Positions 18,463-27,331 are shown, counted from the first letter of the stretch. The stretch: 64,000 nt of DNA from Clostridia bacterium (GCA_017407755.1 JAFQVY010000020.1:118944-182943), one strand, 5' to 3'. Translations and numbers: made by a program. Notes: generated by a model not told the origin, from the letters alone.

Positions 18463-19518
18463 ATGAATAGAAAAAAAGTATTAGTGGCAGTAAGCGGCGG
18501 CGTTGACAGCGGTGCAGCAGTGTATCTTTTAAAAAATGCCGGCTATGATGTTACTGCCATTATGCTGAGACTCTACGATAAAACCGATGAAAACGGTGAA
18601 ATCGTCACAACCGAATATGACTCTGCCAAAGATTTATGTTCTGCTTTAGGCGTAGAGTTTGTTTATGCTGACTATAGAAACGAATTCAGGCGTGACGTTA
18701 TTGAGGGCTTTGTGCATAGCTACATTGAGGGTAAAACCCCAAACCCTTGTGTTGAGTGTAACCGAAGCGTTAAATTCAGATACGTGTTCGATTATGCCGA
18801 AAAAAACGCCTTTGACTATGTGGCAACGGGTCACTATGCAAGAGTTGAACGTGACGCTGAAAACTTAGGGTGCAGGCTTTTAAAAGCACGGGATTTAAAA
18901 AAAGACCAAAGCTATGTGCTTTATAATCTTACTTCAAGTGAGCTTCAGAAGCTTTTGCTACCCTTAGGGGAATATTCTAAAGACGAGGTTAGAGCCTTCG
19001 CCAAAGAAGCAGGACTTAAAAACTTTGACAAGGCTGACAGTCAGGATATCTGTTTTATTTCAGGAGATTATTATGATTTTATCACCTCATATTGCAAAAA
19101 AGATTTTCCCGATGGTAATTTCATTGATAAATACGGCAATATTTTAGGCAAGCACAAGGGCATAATCCGCTACACTATAGGTCAGCGAAAAGGCTTGGGG
19201 CTTTCTTTTGACTCACCCCGTTATGTGGTCTCTAAAAATGTTTCTGACAATACCGTCACCTTAGGCAAAGAAGAGGAGCTTTTTTACGACACTGTTTACG
19301 CCGAAAATGTAAATATTATTAATGGTGTTGATGCCAAAAGTATAAGAGCCGAGGCAATGATAAGATACAATCAAAAGCCTCAGCCTGCTACTGTATATTT
19401 TCTTGAAGATAAAACCGTAAAGGCGGTTTTTGATATCCCTCAGCGTGCCCCAAGTATCGGTCAGTCTTTGGTTATATATCAGGGCGAAACTTTAATTGGC
19501 GGCGGAATAATAAAATAG
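18463..19518 (+). CDS. mnmA: tRNA-specific 2-thiouridylase
   Basis: This enzyme thiolates U34 of Lys, Glu and Gln tRNAs. The ATP-binding SGGVDS is at 11-16, the catalytic cysteine pair is Cys96 (in NPCVEC) and Cys197 (in DICFISG), and the C-terminal beta-barrel domain is complete. The residue after SGGVDS is Gly rather than the common Ser. Length 351 is normal. AAAGGATG precedes the ATG. The gene ends at a strong terminator facing the convergent EIIC gene. Confidence 0.95.
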   Translation: MNRKKVLVAVSGGVDSGAAVYLLKNAGYDVTAIMLRLYDKTDENGEIVTTEYDSAKDLCSALGVEFVYADYRNEFRRDVIEGFVHSYIEGKTPNPCVECNRSVKFRYVFDYAEKNAFDYVATGHYARVERDAENLGCRLLKARDLKKDQSYVLYNLTSSELQKLLLPLGEYSKDEVRAFAKEAGLKNFDKADSQDICFISGDYYDFITSYCKKDFPDGNFIDKYGNILGKHKGIIRYTIGQRKGLGLSFDSPRYVVSKNVSDNTVTLGKEEELFYDTVYAENVNIINGVDAKSIRAEAMIRYNQKPQPATVYFLEDKTVKAVFDIPQRAPSIGQSLVIYQGETLIGGGIIK

Positions 19519-19520
19519 TA

Positions 19521-19550
19521 AACTGCTCTCTTTTGAGAGCAGTTTTTATT
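19521..19550. terminator. Bidirectional terminator between mnmA and EIIC gene
   Basis: AACTGCTCTC and GAGAGCAGTT form a 10-bp stem with a TTTT loop, followed by TTTTT on the plus strand. It overlaps the last codon of the convergent EIIC gene. Confidence 0.85.
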
Positions 19551-20613
19551 TGTCTGCTTCTACTTTTGCAGGTTCAGAAAACTGCTTTTCGGGCTCTTTT
19601 TTAAATAACCCAAGCAATACTGTACCTAAAGCAGTACCTGTAATAACTGAAATTATAAAAAGTACAGGTCTTCCTACCAAAGGAATAATCAAAAGTCCTC
19701 CGTATGGCGCAATAAGTGTACACCCAAAGCCTGCCGAAAGACCTCCGCTTATAGCTGCTCCTATAACACAGGCAGGGATAACTCTCGTAGGGTTCTTCGC
19801 CGCAATGGGAATTGCCCCCTCGGTTATACTGCATAAGCCAAAAATAATATTTGCCCTTGCGAGTTTTGTTTCCTTATTTGTAAACTTCATTCTGAAAATC
19901 AATGAACTAAGCGCTATTGATAAAGGTATAGTCATAGATGCTCCCACAACTGACGCCATTGCCGTATATTCGCCTGATGCAATTGAAGCTGTTGCAAAGA
20001 TAAACGCCGCCTTAGAAAACGCTCCCCCCACATCAAGTGCTGTAAGCGCCCCTAAAATTGCGCCAAAGGTAATGGGATTAGCCTCGCTTATTACCATTAA
20101 AAGTGCAGAAACTCCTGTGTTTAATAAACCTACCAAGGGGTTAACGCTCAACATAACAACGCCTGTGATGAGTACAGAAAAAACAGGCAAAGCTAAAACT
20201 TTTAAAGAATTCTTTATGTTATTACTTAATAATCTCTGAAAAAGTCCTGCAATAATTCCAGCAAAAATTGCTCCGATAAACCCCGATACTGCCGTAGTGT
20301 CTCCAAACGGAAGCATCAAGGTTGCACCGTTTTGCGCAAGAAAGCCTCCCACAAGTCCTGCGGTATAAGCGTTTTTGTCAGAAAGCTCAACGGCAATTGA
20401 TGCCGACATTACAGGCAACATCAAACTGAATGTTAAGGTGCCCAAGGATTTAAGCACAACTGCCACAGGATTTTCACTTCCTAAGCCGTAAATAGCCTCT
20501 CCGCCGAAAATCAGGTCGATTATATAAGAGAGTGATACAAGCACACCCCCTGCAATAGCAAAGGGCATTATCTGATATACACTTTTAATCACCGCCGAAG
20601 CTGTTTTTTTCAT
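19546..20613 (-). CDS. PTS fructose-type EIIC permease, stand-alone
   Basis: A 355-residue, roughly nine-helix membrane protein of the fructose/mannitol PTS EIIC family. The conserved substrate-loop SITEGAIPIAAKNP is present, but the other hallmark, normally GGPVNKAA, reads GGAFSKAA. EIIA and EIIB domains are absent, both in the protein and in neighbouring genes. It is divergent from a PfkB sugar kinase across a 103-base gap. A stand-alone EIIC could borrow EIIB from elsewhere or work as a non-phosphorylating transporter. The sugar cannot be told from sequence alone. Confidence 0.82.
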   Translation of the reverse strand: MKKTASAVIKSVYQIMPFAIAGGVLVSLSYIIDLIFGGEAIYGLGSENPVAVVLKSLGTLTFSLMLPVMSASIAVELSDKNAYTAGLVGGFLAQNGATLMLPFGDTTAVSGFIGAIFAGIIAGLFQRLLSNNIKNSLKVLALPVFSVLITGVVMLSVNPLVGLLNTGVSALLMVISEANPITFGAILGALTALDVGGAFSKAAFIFATASIASGEYTAMASVVGASMTIPLSIALSSLIFRMKFTNKETKLARANIIFGLCSITEGAIPIAAKNPTRVIPACVIGAAISGGLSAGFGCTLIAPYGGLLIIPLVGRPVLFIISVITGTALGTVLLGLFKKEPEKQFSEPAKVEADK

Positions 20614-20670
20614 AATACTCCGCCTTTCTTAGGTTAGTGTCCCCCTAAAGGCGTAAACTATTATGGCTTA

Positions 20671-20699
20671 TTGACTTATTTTTTTCTATATATTAAAAT
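20671..20699 (+). promoter_or_regulatory. Sigma-A-type promoter for the PfkB kinase gene
   Basis: TTGACT (20671-20676) and TAAAAT (20694-20699), 17-base spacer, end 18 bases before the kinase ATG. The short distance leaves just room for the AGAGGTGA ribosome site. Confidence 0.55.
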
Positions 20700-20716
20700 A
20701 AATCAGAGGTGATATT

Positions 20717-21619
20717 ATGAGCAAAATTACAGTTTGCGGACTGGTTAATCTTGAAACAACCGTTCCTGTGGGAAGATTCCCCATTGAATACAGTCCTGTT
20801 GACTATAAGTTTTTCTCTGTTAATACACAGCCCTCCGGCGTGGGGCTTAATCTTGCTTTGGCTCTCACTAAATTAGGAAGTAAAGTCGATTTGCTTTCTC
20901 TATGCGGTGATGATATCGCCGGTAAAGTGATTAAAGATTATCTTAAAGCTTCGAATATTTCCTCTGAATATGTGCAAAGCTTATCTAAATCAACACCTCA
21001 GTCTGTAGTCCTTTACGATAACGAGGGCAAGCGAAAGGTTTACTGCGACCTTACCGATATGCAGGAAAACGCTTATCCCTCTGAATTTTTTGAAAACGCT
21101 TCAAAAGGTTCTGATATTTGTGTTCTTTGTAACATTAATTTTGCCCGACATCTTATTCCTCTTGCAAAAGAAAGGGGAAAGCTTATTGCCACAGATGTTC
21201 ATTGTCTTTCAGATATTTATGACGAGTATAACGGTGATTTTATCTCGGCAGCCGATATTCTTTTTTTAAGTAATGAAAATTTTGTGAGCAGAGAAGAGGA
21301 ATTTGTAAATAGCCTCAAAACTGTCACAAACGCCAAGATAATAGTGGTTGGTATGGGCAGTAGAGGTGCCCTTCTATATTTAAGAGAAAAAGATAAATAT
21401 TCAGTTTTTCCTGCAGTTTATACCCGCCCTGTTGTAAATACAGTTGGAGCAGGCGACAGCCTCTTTGCATCATTCCTTCACTTTTACAGTAAAACCGAAG
21501 ACGCTGAATACTCATTAAAGCTTGCAACAATTTTCGCTTCTTATAAAATCGGAGAAACCTCTGCCTCAAAAGGCTTTTTAAGCGAAAAGGAGCTTTTAAA
21601 TTTATATAAGGACTGTTAA
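20717..21619 (+). CDS. PfkB family carbohydrate kinase
   Basis: A 300-residue ribokinase-fold sugar or nucleoside kinase. The N-terminal sugar-binding SGVGLNLALALTKLG is the first PfkB signature region, and VNTVGAGDSLFASF near residue 240 is the ATP/anion-hole signature with the catalytic Asp. The substrate is unknown; the divergent EIIC permease may supply it. The stop lies 1 base before the tcdA start, so the two are co-transcribed. Confidence 0.87.
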   Translation: MSKITVCGLVNLETTVPVGRFPIEYSPVDYKFFSVNTQPSGVGLNLALALTKLGSKVDLLSLCGDDIAGKVIKDYLKASNISSEYVQSLSKSTPQSVVLYDNEGKRKVYCDLTDMQENAYPSEFFENASKGSDICVLCNINFARHLIPLAKERGKLIATDVHCLSDIYDEYNGDFISAADILFLSNENFVSREEEFVNSLKTVTNAKIIVVGMGSRGALLYLREKDKYSVFPAVYTRPVVNTVGAGDSLFASFLHFYSKTEDAEYSLKLATIFASYKIGETSASKGFLSEKELLNLYKDC

Positions 21620-21620
21620 T

Positions 21621-22325
21621 ATGGACAGATTTTTGCGAACTGCCGCTATTTTAGGCGAGCAGGCAATGAAAAAACTTAAAAATTCGCGCGTTGCCGTTTT
21701 TGGTATTGGGGGCGTAGGCGGCTATGTACTTGAAGCCTTGGTGCGAAGCGGAGTTGGAAGTGTTGATATTATTGACGGCGACACTGTTAATATCACTAAC
21801 CTTAACCGCCAGATTATTGCAACTGACGAAACCATCGGACTTAACAAAACTAAAGCTGCAGAGGAGCGTTGCCAGTCAATAAATCCTCAGCTGAATATAA
21901 GTACCTTTGATTTATATTTTAGCGATGATACCGCACAACTGTTTAACTTTGCAGATTACGATTATGTTGCCGATGCAATTGACGACGTAAATGCCAAGGT
22001 GCTTATTGCAAAAATGTGCAAAGAAGCCAAAACCCCGCTTATTAGCAGTATGGGCTTTGGCAATAAGCTTGAACCTACTAAAATTGAAGTTTCCGATATA
22101 TACAAAACCTCAGTTTGCCCCTTGGCACGAGTAATGCGACGCCGCCTTAAGGAAATAGGCGTTAAAAAGCTTAAGGTGGTTTATTCAAAGGAAGAGCCTA
22201 AGGTTGGACTTAATCAAGACGGCACACGTGTCCTTGCAAGCACTGCCTTTGTGCCAAGTGCCGCAGGACTTGTAATTGCCTCAGAAATAATTAAAGACTT
22301 AACAAAAAACAGCACCGACTATTAA
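21621..22325 (+). CDS. tcdA: tRNA threonylcarbamoyladenosine dehydratase
   Basis: This E1-like enzyme cyclises the t6A37 modification of ANN-decoding tRNAs to ct6A. The N-terminal nucleotide-binding loop is GIGGVGGYVLEALVRSG, followed by DGDTVNITNLNRQ and the LNKTKA helix, all typical of the ThiF/MoeB superfamily and of TcdA. The C-terminal GSVPS-like region reads AFVPSAAGLVIASEI. At 234 residues the length fits TcdA. It ends inside a bidirectional terminator. Confidence 0.9.
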   Translation: MDRFLRTAAILGEQAMKKLKNSRVAVFGIGGVGGYVLEALVRSGVGSVDIIDGDTVNITNLNRQIIATDETIGLNKTKAAEERCQSINPQLNISTFDLYFSDDTAQLFNFADYDYVADAIDDVNAKVLIAKMCKEAKTPLISSMGFGNKLEPTKIEVSDIYKTSVCPLARVMRRRLKEIGVKKLKVVYSKEEPKVGLNQDGTRVLASTAFVPSAAGLVIASEIIKDLTKNSTDY

Positions 22326-22340
22326 TCGATGCTGTTTTTT
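22304..22340. terminator. Bidirectional terminator between tcdA and PAP2 gene
   Basis: AAAAAACAGCA pairs with TGCTGTTTTTT, with an inner CGA/TCG pair. It includes the final tcdA codons and serves the convergent PAP2 gene. Confidence 0.8.
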
Positions 22341-22833
22341 ATATAAATATAAATATTAGTCCTGCAATAATGCCTATAAGGGAGCCTGCCACGGTGTCGC
22401 TTATGAAATGTACACCTGAAAAAATTCTTGTCAGTGCAATAAGAATTGCCACCGGTAAAAGCATAAAGCCAAGTATTGTGCTTACAGTGAAACCGCTCAT
22501 AGCAATAACAAAACCGCAGGCACAGTGATTAGAGGGGAAAGACTTTCCAGACTTTCTCTTTAAAATCAAAGAGCTGACACCGTATTTTTCATAAGGACGA
22601 GGTTTGTTAATAAGCTTTCGCATAACTATTACGCCCAAAAGCGTTACCGCAGGCACCACAATCGAAAGTATAAAACTGTGGTCAATCTTATCAAAGGCGT
22701 TAAGAAGAACAATAAAAGGATAAGCCACCATCATTATAACCGGCAAAAATGTGTACAAAATCCTGATGAGCATTGTCAAGATTTTACGCTTTCTTATGTA
22801 TTCCATTAAATTTATGTAGGTTTCTTTTTTCAT
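22339..22833 (-). CDS. PAP2 family membrane phosphatase
   Basis: A 164-residue membrane-bound phosphatase, probably acting on undecaprenyl diphosphate or a related lipid. The three catalytic motifs are visible: KLINKPRP, SFPSNHC (canonical PSGH, here Asn replaces Gly) and RIFSGVHFISD. Five to six membrane helices surround them. Its AAAGGAG ribosome site lies inside the 3' arm of a hairpin located between asnB and this gene. Confidence 0.88.
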   Translation of the reverse strand: MKKETYINLMEYIRKRKILTMLIRILYTFLPVIMMVAYPFIVLLNAFDKIDHSFILSIVVPAVTLLGVIVMRKLINKPRPYEKYGVSSLILKRKSGKSFPSNHCACGFVIAMSGFTVSTILGFMLLPVAILIALTRIFSGVHFISDTVAGSLIGIIAGLIFIFI

Positions 22834-22840
22834 AAAAATA

Positions 22841-22873
22841 GCTCCTTTGAAACTATTTTAGCACCAAAGGAGC
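22841..22873 (-). promoter_or_regulatory. Hairpin between asnB and PAP2 gene that contains the PAP2 ribosome site
   Basis: On the minus strand GCTCCTTTG and CAAAGGAGC form a perfect 9-bp stem with a 15-base loop, then TATTTTT runs into the PAP2 ATG. It could be the asnB terminator, but its 3' arm is also the AAAGGAG ribosome site of the PAP2 gene, so folding should hide it. Confidence 0.65.
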
Positions 22874-22887
22874 TTATTTACAACCGT

Positions 22888-24717
22888 TTATACTATTTTT
22901 ACATCGTACTTTTCAAACCAGGCATCAAGCTGAATGATATACGCCAGTATCTGAGGCGAGCGCATAAGCTGACCGTACCACGGGTCAGAAATACTTTCGG
23001 GGTTTTCAATAATATTCATAACGCCCTCTTTGGATAAAAGCTCGGTAAGGGCTGTTTTTTTGTTTAAGATACCTCTGACTTTAGCACTGACTGTTTCAAA
23101 ATAAAAGGGATTATGGGTTTTGGGATAAGGACTTTTCTTTCTGTAAACGATGTCTTTAGGCAAATCGTTTTCAAATGCCTTTCTGACAATTCCCTTTTCT
23201 CTGCCGTTTAAGGCTTTTAGGTGCCACGGCATATTGTAAGCGTACTCAACAATCCTGTAATCACAAAAAGGAACTCTCACTTCAAGACCCGTATACATAC
23301 TCATTCTGTCTTTGCGGTCAAGTAAGCATTGCATAAACCAGTAAAAATTAAGCATAAACATTTCCCGCATTCTGCCTTCAAGCTTTGAGTCGGTTGGTAG
23401 CTTATCGGTACGCTTTATTGTGTCAATGTATCTGCTTCTGACGTATTCCTTGCCCTTAGGCAGTACGCTTTTTTTAAGAATACTGCTTCTGATTTGTTGA
23501 CTTCTTGACCACGGAAACGTATCTTCAAACAAAATTTCCTCTCTGTGATACCACGGGTATCCGCCAAAGAGCTCGTCGGCACATTCCCCTGATAGAGCAA
23601 CGGTGAAATTCTTCTTAACCTCTTTACAGAATAGAAGCAGGGAAGAGTCGACGTCAGCCATACCAGGCAGGTCTCTTGCAAAAGTTGCAGGAGTTAGAGC
23701 TTCGGCTAAAAGTCCATTGTCAAGTATAATCTCGTGATGAAAAGTGTCTGAGTGCTTTGCCATCATTTTAATATACTCATAGTCTCGGTTAGGCTGAAAA
23801 AGACTTTTCTCAAAATATTTTTCGTTGTCCCTGTATTCTACCGAAAAGCTATGAAGTCGCTCACCCTTGCTTCTTGCATTTTGTGATGCACAGTGGGTGA
23901 TAATGCTTGAGTCAAGTCCTCCCGAAAGAAATGTGCACAAAGGTACGTCTGACACAAGCTGGCGGTTTATAGCGTCCTCTATAAGCTCTTTAGTGTATTC
24001 AATAGTTTCTGCCTCGTTGTGTCTGTGCTGTTGCGCCTTGATTTTAAAATATCGGTGTTTCTGCAGTTTGCCATTTTCAAAAAAGGCGTATTCACCGGGC
24101 ATAAGCTCTTCAATATCCTTAAATATTCCAACACCCGAAGTTCTTGCAGGGCCTAAGAAGAACAGCTCATAAAGTCCATCTTCATTTACCTCACTGCTTG
24201 CAAGACCGCTTGTATGCACCGCCTTTATTTCTGAGCCGAATGCAAGCTCTCTTCCTTTATAAGAATAGAACAACGGCTTTACGCCAATTCGGTCTCTGCA
24301 AAGAAACAGTCTCTTGCTATGACACTCATAAACTCCGAAAGCAAAAATGCCGTTAAACTTTTCTGCACAGTCCTCTTTATATTCGGCATAAGCCTTAATA
24401 ACTACCTCTGTGTCACAGTGGCTTTCAAAGTTATATCCTTTTTTCTCAAGCTCTTTTCTGACTTCTTCTGTGTTATATAGTTCTCCGTTATAAACAAGTA
24501 CATAATGCTCGTTGCCTCTTATAAAGTGCATAGGCTGCTTGCCTTTTTCAACGTCTACCACCGCAAGGCGTCTATGGGTAAGGAGTATGTCGCTGTCCAT
24601 ATATACGCCTCCTTCATCGGGCCCGCGCCGTACCAGAGTGTCAAGAATTTTCGGTGCAACGCTTTCTTTGTATTCCATACTTTTAACCGAACTGTAAAGT
24701 CCCGCTATACCGCACAT
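22888..24717 (-). CDS. asnB: Asparagine synthase (glutamine-hydrolysing)
   Basis: Makes asparagine from aspartate, ATP and glutamine. The N-terminal class II glutaminase domain starts MCGIAGLYSS with the catalytic Cys2, includes RRGPDEGG and YNGELYN, and the synthetase domain has the SGGLDSS pyrophosphate loop near residue 266 and SGECADELFGGYPW. At 609 residues it is full length. It is followed on the same strand by the PAP2 gene and preceded by ylbJ 13 bases away. Confidence 0.95.
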   Translation of the reverse strand: MCGIAGLYSSVKSMEYKESVAPKILDTLVRRGPDEGGVYMDSDILLTHRRLAVVDVEKGKQPMHFIRGNEHYVLVYNGELYNTEEVRKELEKKGYNFESHCDTEVVIKAYAEYKEDCAEKFNGIFAFGVYECHSKRLFLCRDRIGVKPLFYSYKGRELAFGSEIKAVHTSGLASSEVNEDGLYELFFLGPARTSGVGIFKDIEELMPGEYAFFENGKLQKHRYFKIKAQQHRHNEAETIEYTKELIEDAINRQLVSDVPLCTFLSGGLDSSIITHCASQNARSKGERLHSFSVEYRDNEKYFEKSLFQPNRDYEYIKMMAKHSDTFHHEIILDNGLLAEALTPATFARDLPGMADVDSSLLLFCKEVKKNFTVALSGECADELFGGYPWYHREEILFEDTFPWSRSQQIRSSILKKSVLPKGKEYVRSRYIDTIKRTDKLPTDSKLEGRMREMFMLNFYWFMQCLLDRKDRMSMYTGLEVRVPFCDYRIVEYAYNMPWHLKALNGREKGIVRKAFENDLPKDIVYRKKSPYPKTHNPFYFETVSAKVRGILNKKTALTELLSKEGVMNIIENPESISDPWYGQLMRSPQILAYIIQLDAWFEKYDVKIV

Positions 24718-24730
24718 AAAAATACCTCCG

Positions 24731-25801
24731 TTAAGCTGAATGTTTTTTTCTTAAAGATAAAATAAAAACAACTGATGTAAATATTAATGCAACAGAGCCT
24801 GCTACACTTGAATAAAAGGTAAGTTTTGGAGCTTTGCTGACAGTTGAGAACACCGCTTCCTTTATAGGGAAAATATATATTAAAATTTTTGTTGACAAAA
24901 AGCATAAAACAGAGGCTATGAATCTGAAAAAATAAAATCGTGCTTTTGAATAGGGAATACCTTTAAGCTCTCTGAAAATCTGAAGATGTACACAAACCCC
25001 TCCAAAGCCTGCAAGCAGAGAAATAACCTCAAGACTTACCTCTCCCGATATAAGACTGATGCCTGTTGTAATTTCGAGTAAAGACACAAATATCTTGCCC
25101 AAAGTGTTATCAGCGCCAAAGCCTTCGGTCAATACATTACAAACAACCGAAAAAGCTATGACAAAGCCACACATACCTGCCGTGGATTTTACGGCAGAAT
25201 TAACCGAGCTTACCAAAGCTTCTGAAATGCTTGTGCTGCTTTTCTTTAAGTTCAGAATGCTATCTGAATCCGTCTTGCCGTACATAACCCGTGACAATAA
25301 GCATAGCAAAGTAACACTTATTATTTGAGAAGAAAGCAAAATAATTCCCGATTCCTTGCTTAAAAGCATGGACACTCCCACAAATGTTACAAGAAACCCC
25401 GGCCCTGCCCAACAGCAAAGGGGGACTAATCGCTTTGCTTCGCTTTCGCTTATAGCTTTGCAGTGATAAAGAGAAGCAATAGCCTTTGCTCCTACAGGAT
25501 ATCCCCCTAAAAGCGAGAGTATAAGAGGTATTATGCATATACCTCTTGCTCCTAAAAAGAATTTTCCTACAGGGTTAAATACAGGAACTATGCAGTCGAG
25601 CATATTGCTTTCGGTTAAAAATGATGAAAGTATAAAAAACGGAAACAGAGAGGGAACCAATATACTTAAGCAAAGTAAGATTCCGTTTACAGCTCCGTTT
25701 TTGCATTCCTGAGAAAAAATAAACAATATTCCCAGCACGCTCAGTACAATAACCCATATTAAGCAAACTTTGCTTTTTGAAAGACATTTATATATTTTCA
25801 T
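24731..25801 (-). CDS. ylbJ: Sporulation integral membrane protein YlbJ
   Basis: A roughly 356-residue polytopic protein with two nucleoside-recognition (Gate) regions. The VPSLFPFFILSSFL and GGYPVGAKAI segments are typical of YlbJ, required for spore cortex formation and for heat resistance in Bacillus and made in the mother cell under sigma-E. The ATG at 25801 is preferred; the longer version would start at a GTG at 25810 that coincides with the GGTGAG ribosome site. It is divergent from yqfC-yqfD across 70 bases. It could be co-transcribed with asnB. Confidence 0.87.
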   Translation of the reverse strand: MKIYKCLSKSKVCLIWVIVLSVLGILFIFSQECKNGAVNGILLCLSILVPSLFPFFILSSFLTESNMLDCIVPVFNPVGKFFLGARGICIIPLILSLLGGYPVGAKAIASLYHCKAISESEAKRLVPLCCWAGPGFLVTFVGVSMLLSKESGIILLSSQIISVTLLCLLSRVMYGKTDSDSILNLKKSSTSISEALVSSVNSAVKSTAGMCGFVIAFSVVCNVLTEGFGADNTLGKIFVSLLEITTGISLISGEVSLEVISLLAGFGGVCVHLQIFRELKGIPYSKARFYFFRFIASVLCFLSTKILIYIFPIKEAVFSTVSKAPKLTFYSSVAGSVALIFTSVVFILSLRKKHSA

Positions 25802-25814
25802 TATTCTCACCGAA

Positions 25815-25843
25815 TAATATATATGAGCTCTTTGGCATAAAAA
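25815..25843 (+). promoter_or_regulatory. Candidate sigma-E promoter for yqfC-yqfD
   Basis: TAATATA (25815-25821), 14-base spacer, CATAAAAA (25836-25843), resembling the Bacillus sigma-E pattern of KMATATT and CATACANT. yqfCD are sigma-E genes in Bacillus, which supports the assignment; the motif is short and AT-rich, so chance is possible. Confidence 0.45.
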
Positions 25844-25846
25844 TTA
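25818..25846 (-). promoter_or_regulatory. Candidate sigma-E promoter for ylbJ
   Basis: On the minus strand TAATTTT (25846-25840), 14-base spacer, CATATATA (25825-25818). It overlaps the plus-strand candidate almost completely. Confidence 0.35.
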
Positions 25847-25870
25847 ATAAACTTATAAGGAGGCTTTATT

Positions 25871-26134
25871 ATGCCAAAGGAAAACAAAAAGGAAGGCTTT
25901 AAATTTTCACCAATGGATTTTTTAAGCAAAAAATGTCACATAGAGCTTGACGGTAACACCTCGGCGGTTTTAGAGGGCAGTAAGGGCGTGCTTGAATATT
26001 CAACAGAGTGTATAAGAGTTTTGGTAGAAAGCTATGTGGTTTCTTTTAATGGCAGTAGCCTTACGCTTAAATGCATTTCTCCCACAGCACTTACTATTGA
26101 GGGTTCAATTCTTAGCATAAGCTTTTCAGACTAA
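25871..26134 (+). CDS. yqfC: Sporulation protein YqfC (YabP/YqfC family)
   Basis: An 87-residue member of the YabP/YqfC family, found in spore formers and expressed in the mother cell. It shows the family arrangement of a short charged start, LSKKCHIELDGN, and a beta-rich body ending ISFS. AAGGAGG precedes the ATG. It is followed 9 bases later by yqfD, the conserved pairing. Biochemical function is unknown. Confidence 0.85.
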   Translation: MPKENKKEGFKFSPMDFLSKKCHIELDGNTSAVLEGSKGVLEYSTECIRVLVESYVVSFNGSSLTLKCISPTALTIEGSILSISFSD

Positions 26135-26143
26135 GGTGATAAT

Positions 26144-27319
26144 TTGCTTTTACAGATAATCAGATTTTTCCGAGGTTATGTGACCTTTAAAATAATCGGA
26201 CGGTTTCCCGAAAGATTTATAAATCTGTCCATAAAAAACGGAATTGGAATTTTCGATGCAAAACCTGAGACTCAGGGACTCTTTGCATCAATGATAATTT
26301 CCGATTATAAGATAATCCGTCCCATTGCAAAACGCTCTGGTGTAAGACTTAAAATAGTAAAACGCCGAGGACTTCCCTTCATACTGCACCGCTTCAGACA
26401 CAGATGGGGAATAGGATTGGGAATTTTATTATTCCTTATACTTTCTCTTGTGCTTCAGAATTTTGTCTGGAGCATTGAGCTTAACGGGGTTAAAACCATA
26501 AGCGAAACTCAGCTTATTGATTCCTTGTCTGAGTCGGGCTTTTTTGTTGGAAAATTCAAGGGCAATTTAGACCTCCATAAAATCGAGCGTGAAACTCAGC
26601 TTGAGTTCAGCGAAATAGGGTGGATGTCTATAAATCTTATGGGTACTCACGCCGAAATTGAGATTAAAGAAAAAGCTCTGGTGCCTGAAAGCGAATACTC
26701 CGACAGTATCAATAATATAAAGGCGTTAAGAGATGGCATAATCTTAAGCCAGAACATCAGCCGCGGAACTGCAGAAACTTCGGTAGGCTCTGCGGTGTCA
26801 GAAGGGCAGCTCCTTGTAAGCGGTATGTATGAAAACGCCTTGGGCGAGGTTCATTTTGTTGATGCTGATGCCGAGGTTATTGCCAGTACAATCTATGAAT
26901 TTACCGCTTCCTGCGACGAAGCACGCATCAGCTTTATGCCTCAAGAAAAAGCTAAGAGGTCTGAGCTTAACCTCTTGTGGTTTAAAGTGCCTTTAAGCTT
27001 TGCCCCACAGTCCTCACCCTTTAGTTCATATAGCGAAACCTTAACCCTTTTTCTTTATGATACCCCCGTACCTGTAAGCCTTTGTAACGAGTATCTCTGT
27101 TCTTACTTACAGGTTGAGACAAAAATTAATGAAACAACTGCGAAAAGCATTTTGGACACCGAGCTTGCGCTTTATAAGCTTTTTAATTTAAAGAACGCTA
27201 TATCTATTACAGATGAAACAGAAATTATTAAAACACCCACAGGCTATAAACTTAATGCAAAGCTTGTCTGCACCGAAGACATTGCGGTTAAAGAAAATCT
27301 CATTGTAAACCTCGAATAA
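26144..27319 (+). CDS. yqfD: Sporulation protein YqfD
   Basis: A 391-residue sporulation membrane protein. The N-terminal ~85 residues are soluble and basic, a single hydrophobic helix (about 90-108, GIGLGILLFLILSLVLQNF) follows, then a FtsQ/POTRA-like outer domain beginning VWSIELNG. The start is a TTG at 26144 with AAGGTGAT 3-4 bases upstream; no ATG lies close. In Bacillus and most Clostridia phoH follows yqfD, but here ymdB does. Confidence 0.87.
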   Translation: MLLQIIRFFRGYVTFKIIGRFPERFINLSIKNGIGIFDAKPETQGLFASMIISDYKIIRPIAKRSGVRLKIVKRRGLPFILHRFRHRWGIGLGILLFLILSLVLQNFVWSIELNGVKTISETQLIDSLSESGFFVGKFKGNLDLHKIERETQLEFSEIGWMSINLMGTHAEIEIKEKALVPESEYSDSINNIKALRDGIILSQNISRGTAETSVGSAVSEGQLLVSGMYENALGEVHFVDADAEVIASTIYEFTASCDEARISFMPQEKAKRSELNLLWFKVPLSFAPQSSPFSSYSETLTLFLYDTPVPVSLCNEYLCSYLQVETKINETTAKSILDTELALYKLFNLKNAISITDETEIIKTPTGYKLNAKLVCTEDIAVKENLIVNLE

Positions 27320-27331
27320 TTATGTTATAAT
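27303..27331 (+). promoter_or_regulatory. Candidate sigma-A-type promoter for ymdB
   Basis: TTGTAA (27303-27308) and TATAAT (27326-27331) with a 17-base spacer, located in the end of yqfD. The leader would be only about 14 bases and would begin at the GGAGG ribosome site. Confidence 0.4.

Noticed and set aside
19550-20239. Long plus-strand frame opposite the EIIC gene
   Set aside because: It is a shadow of a clear membrane permease; its low-complexity composition mirrors the antisense codons.
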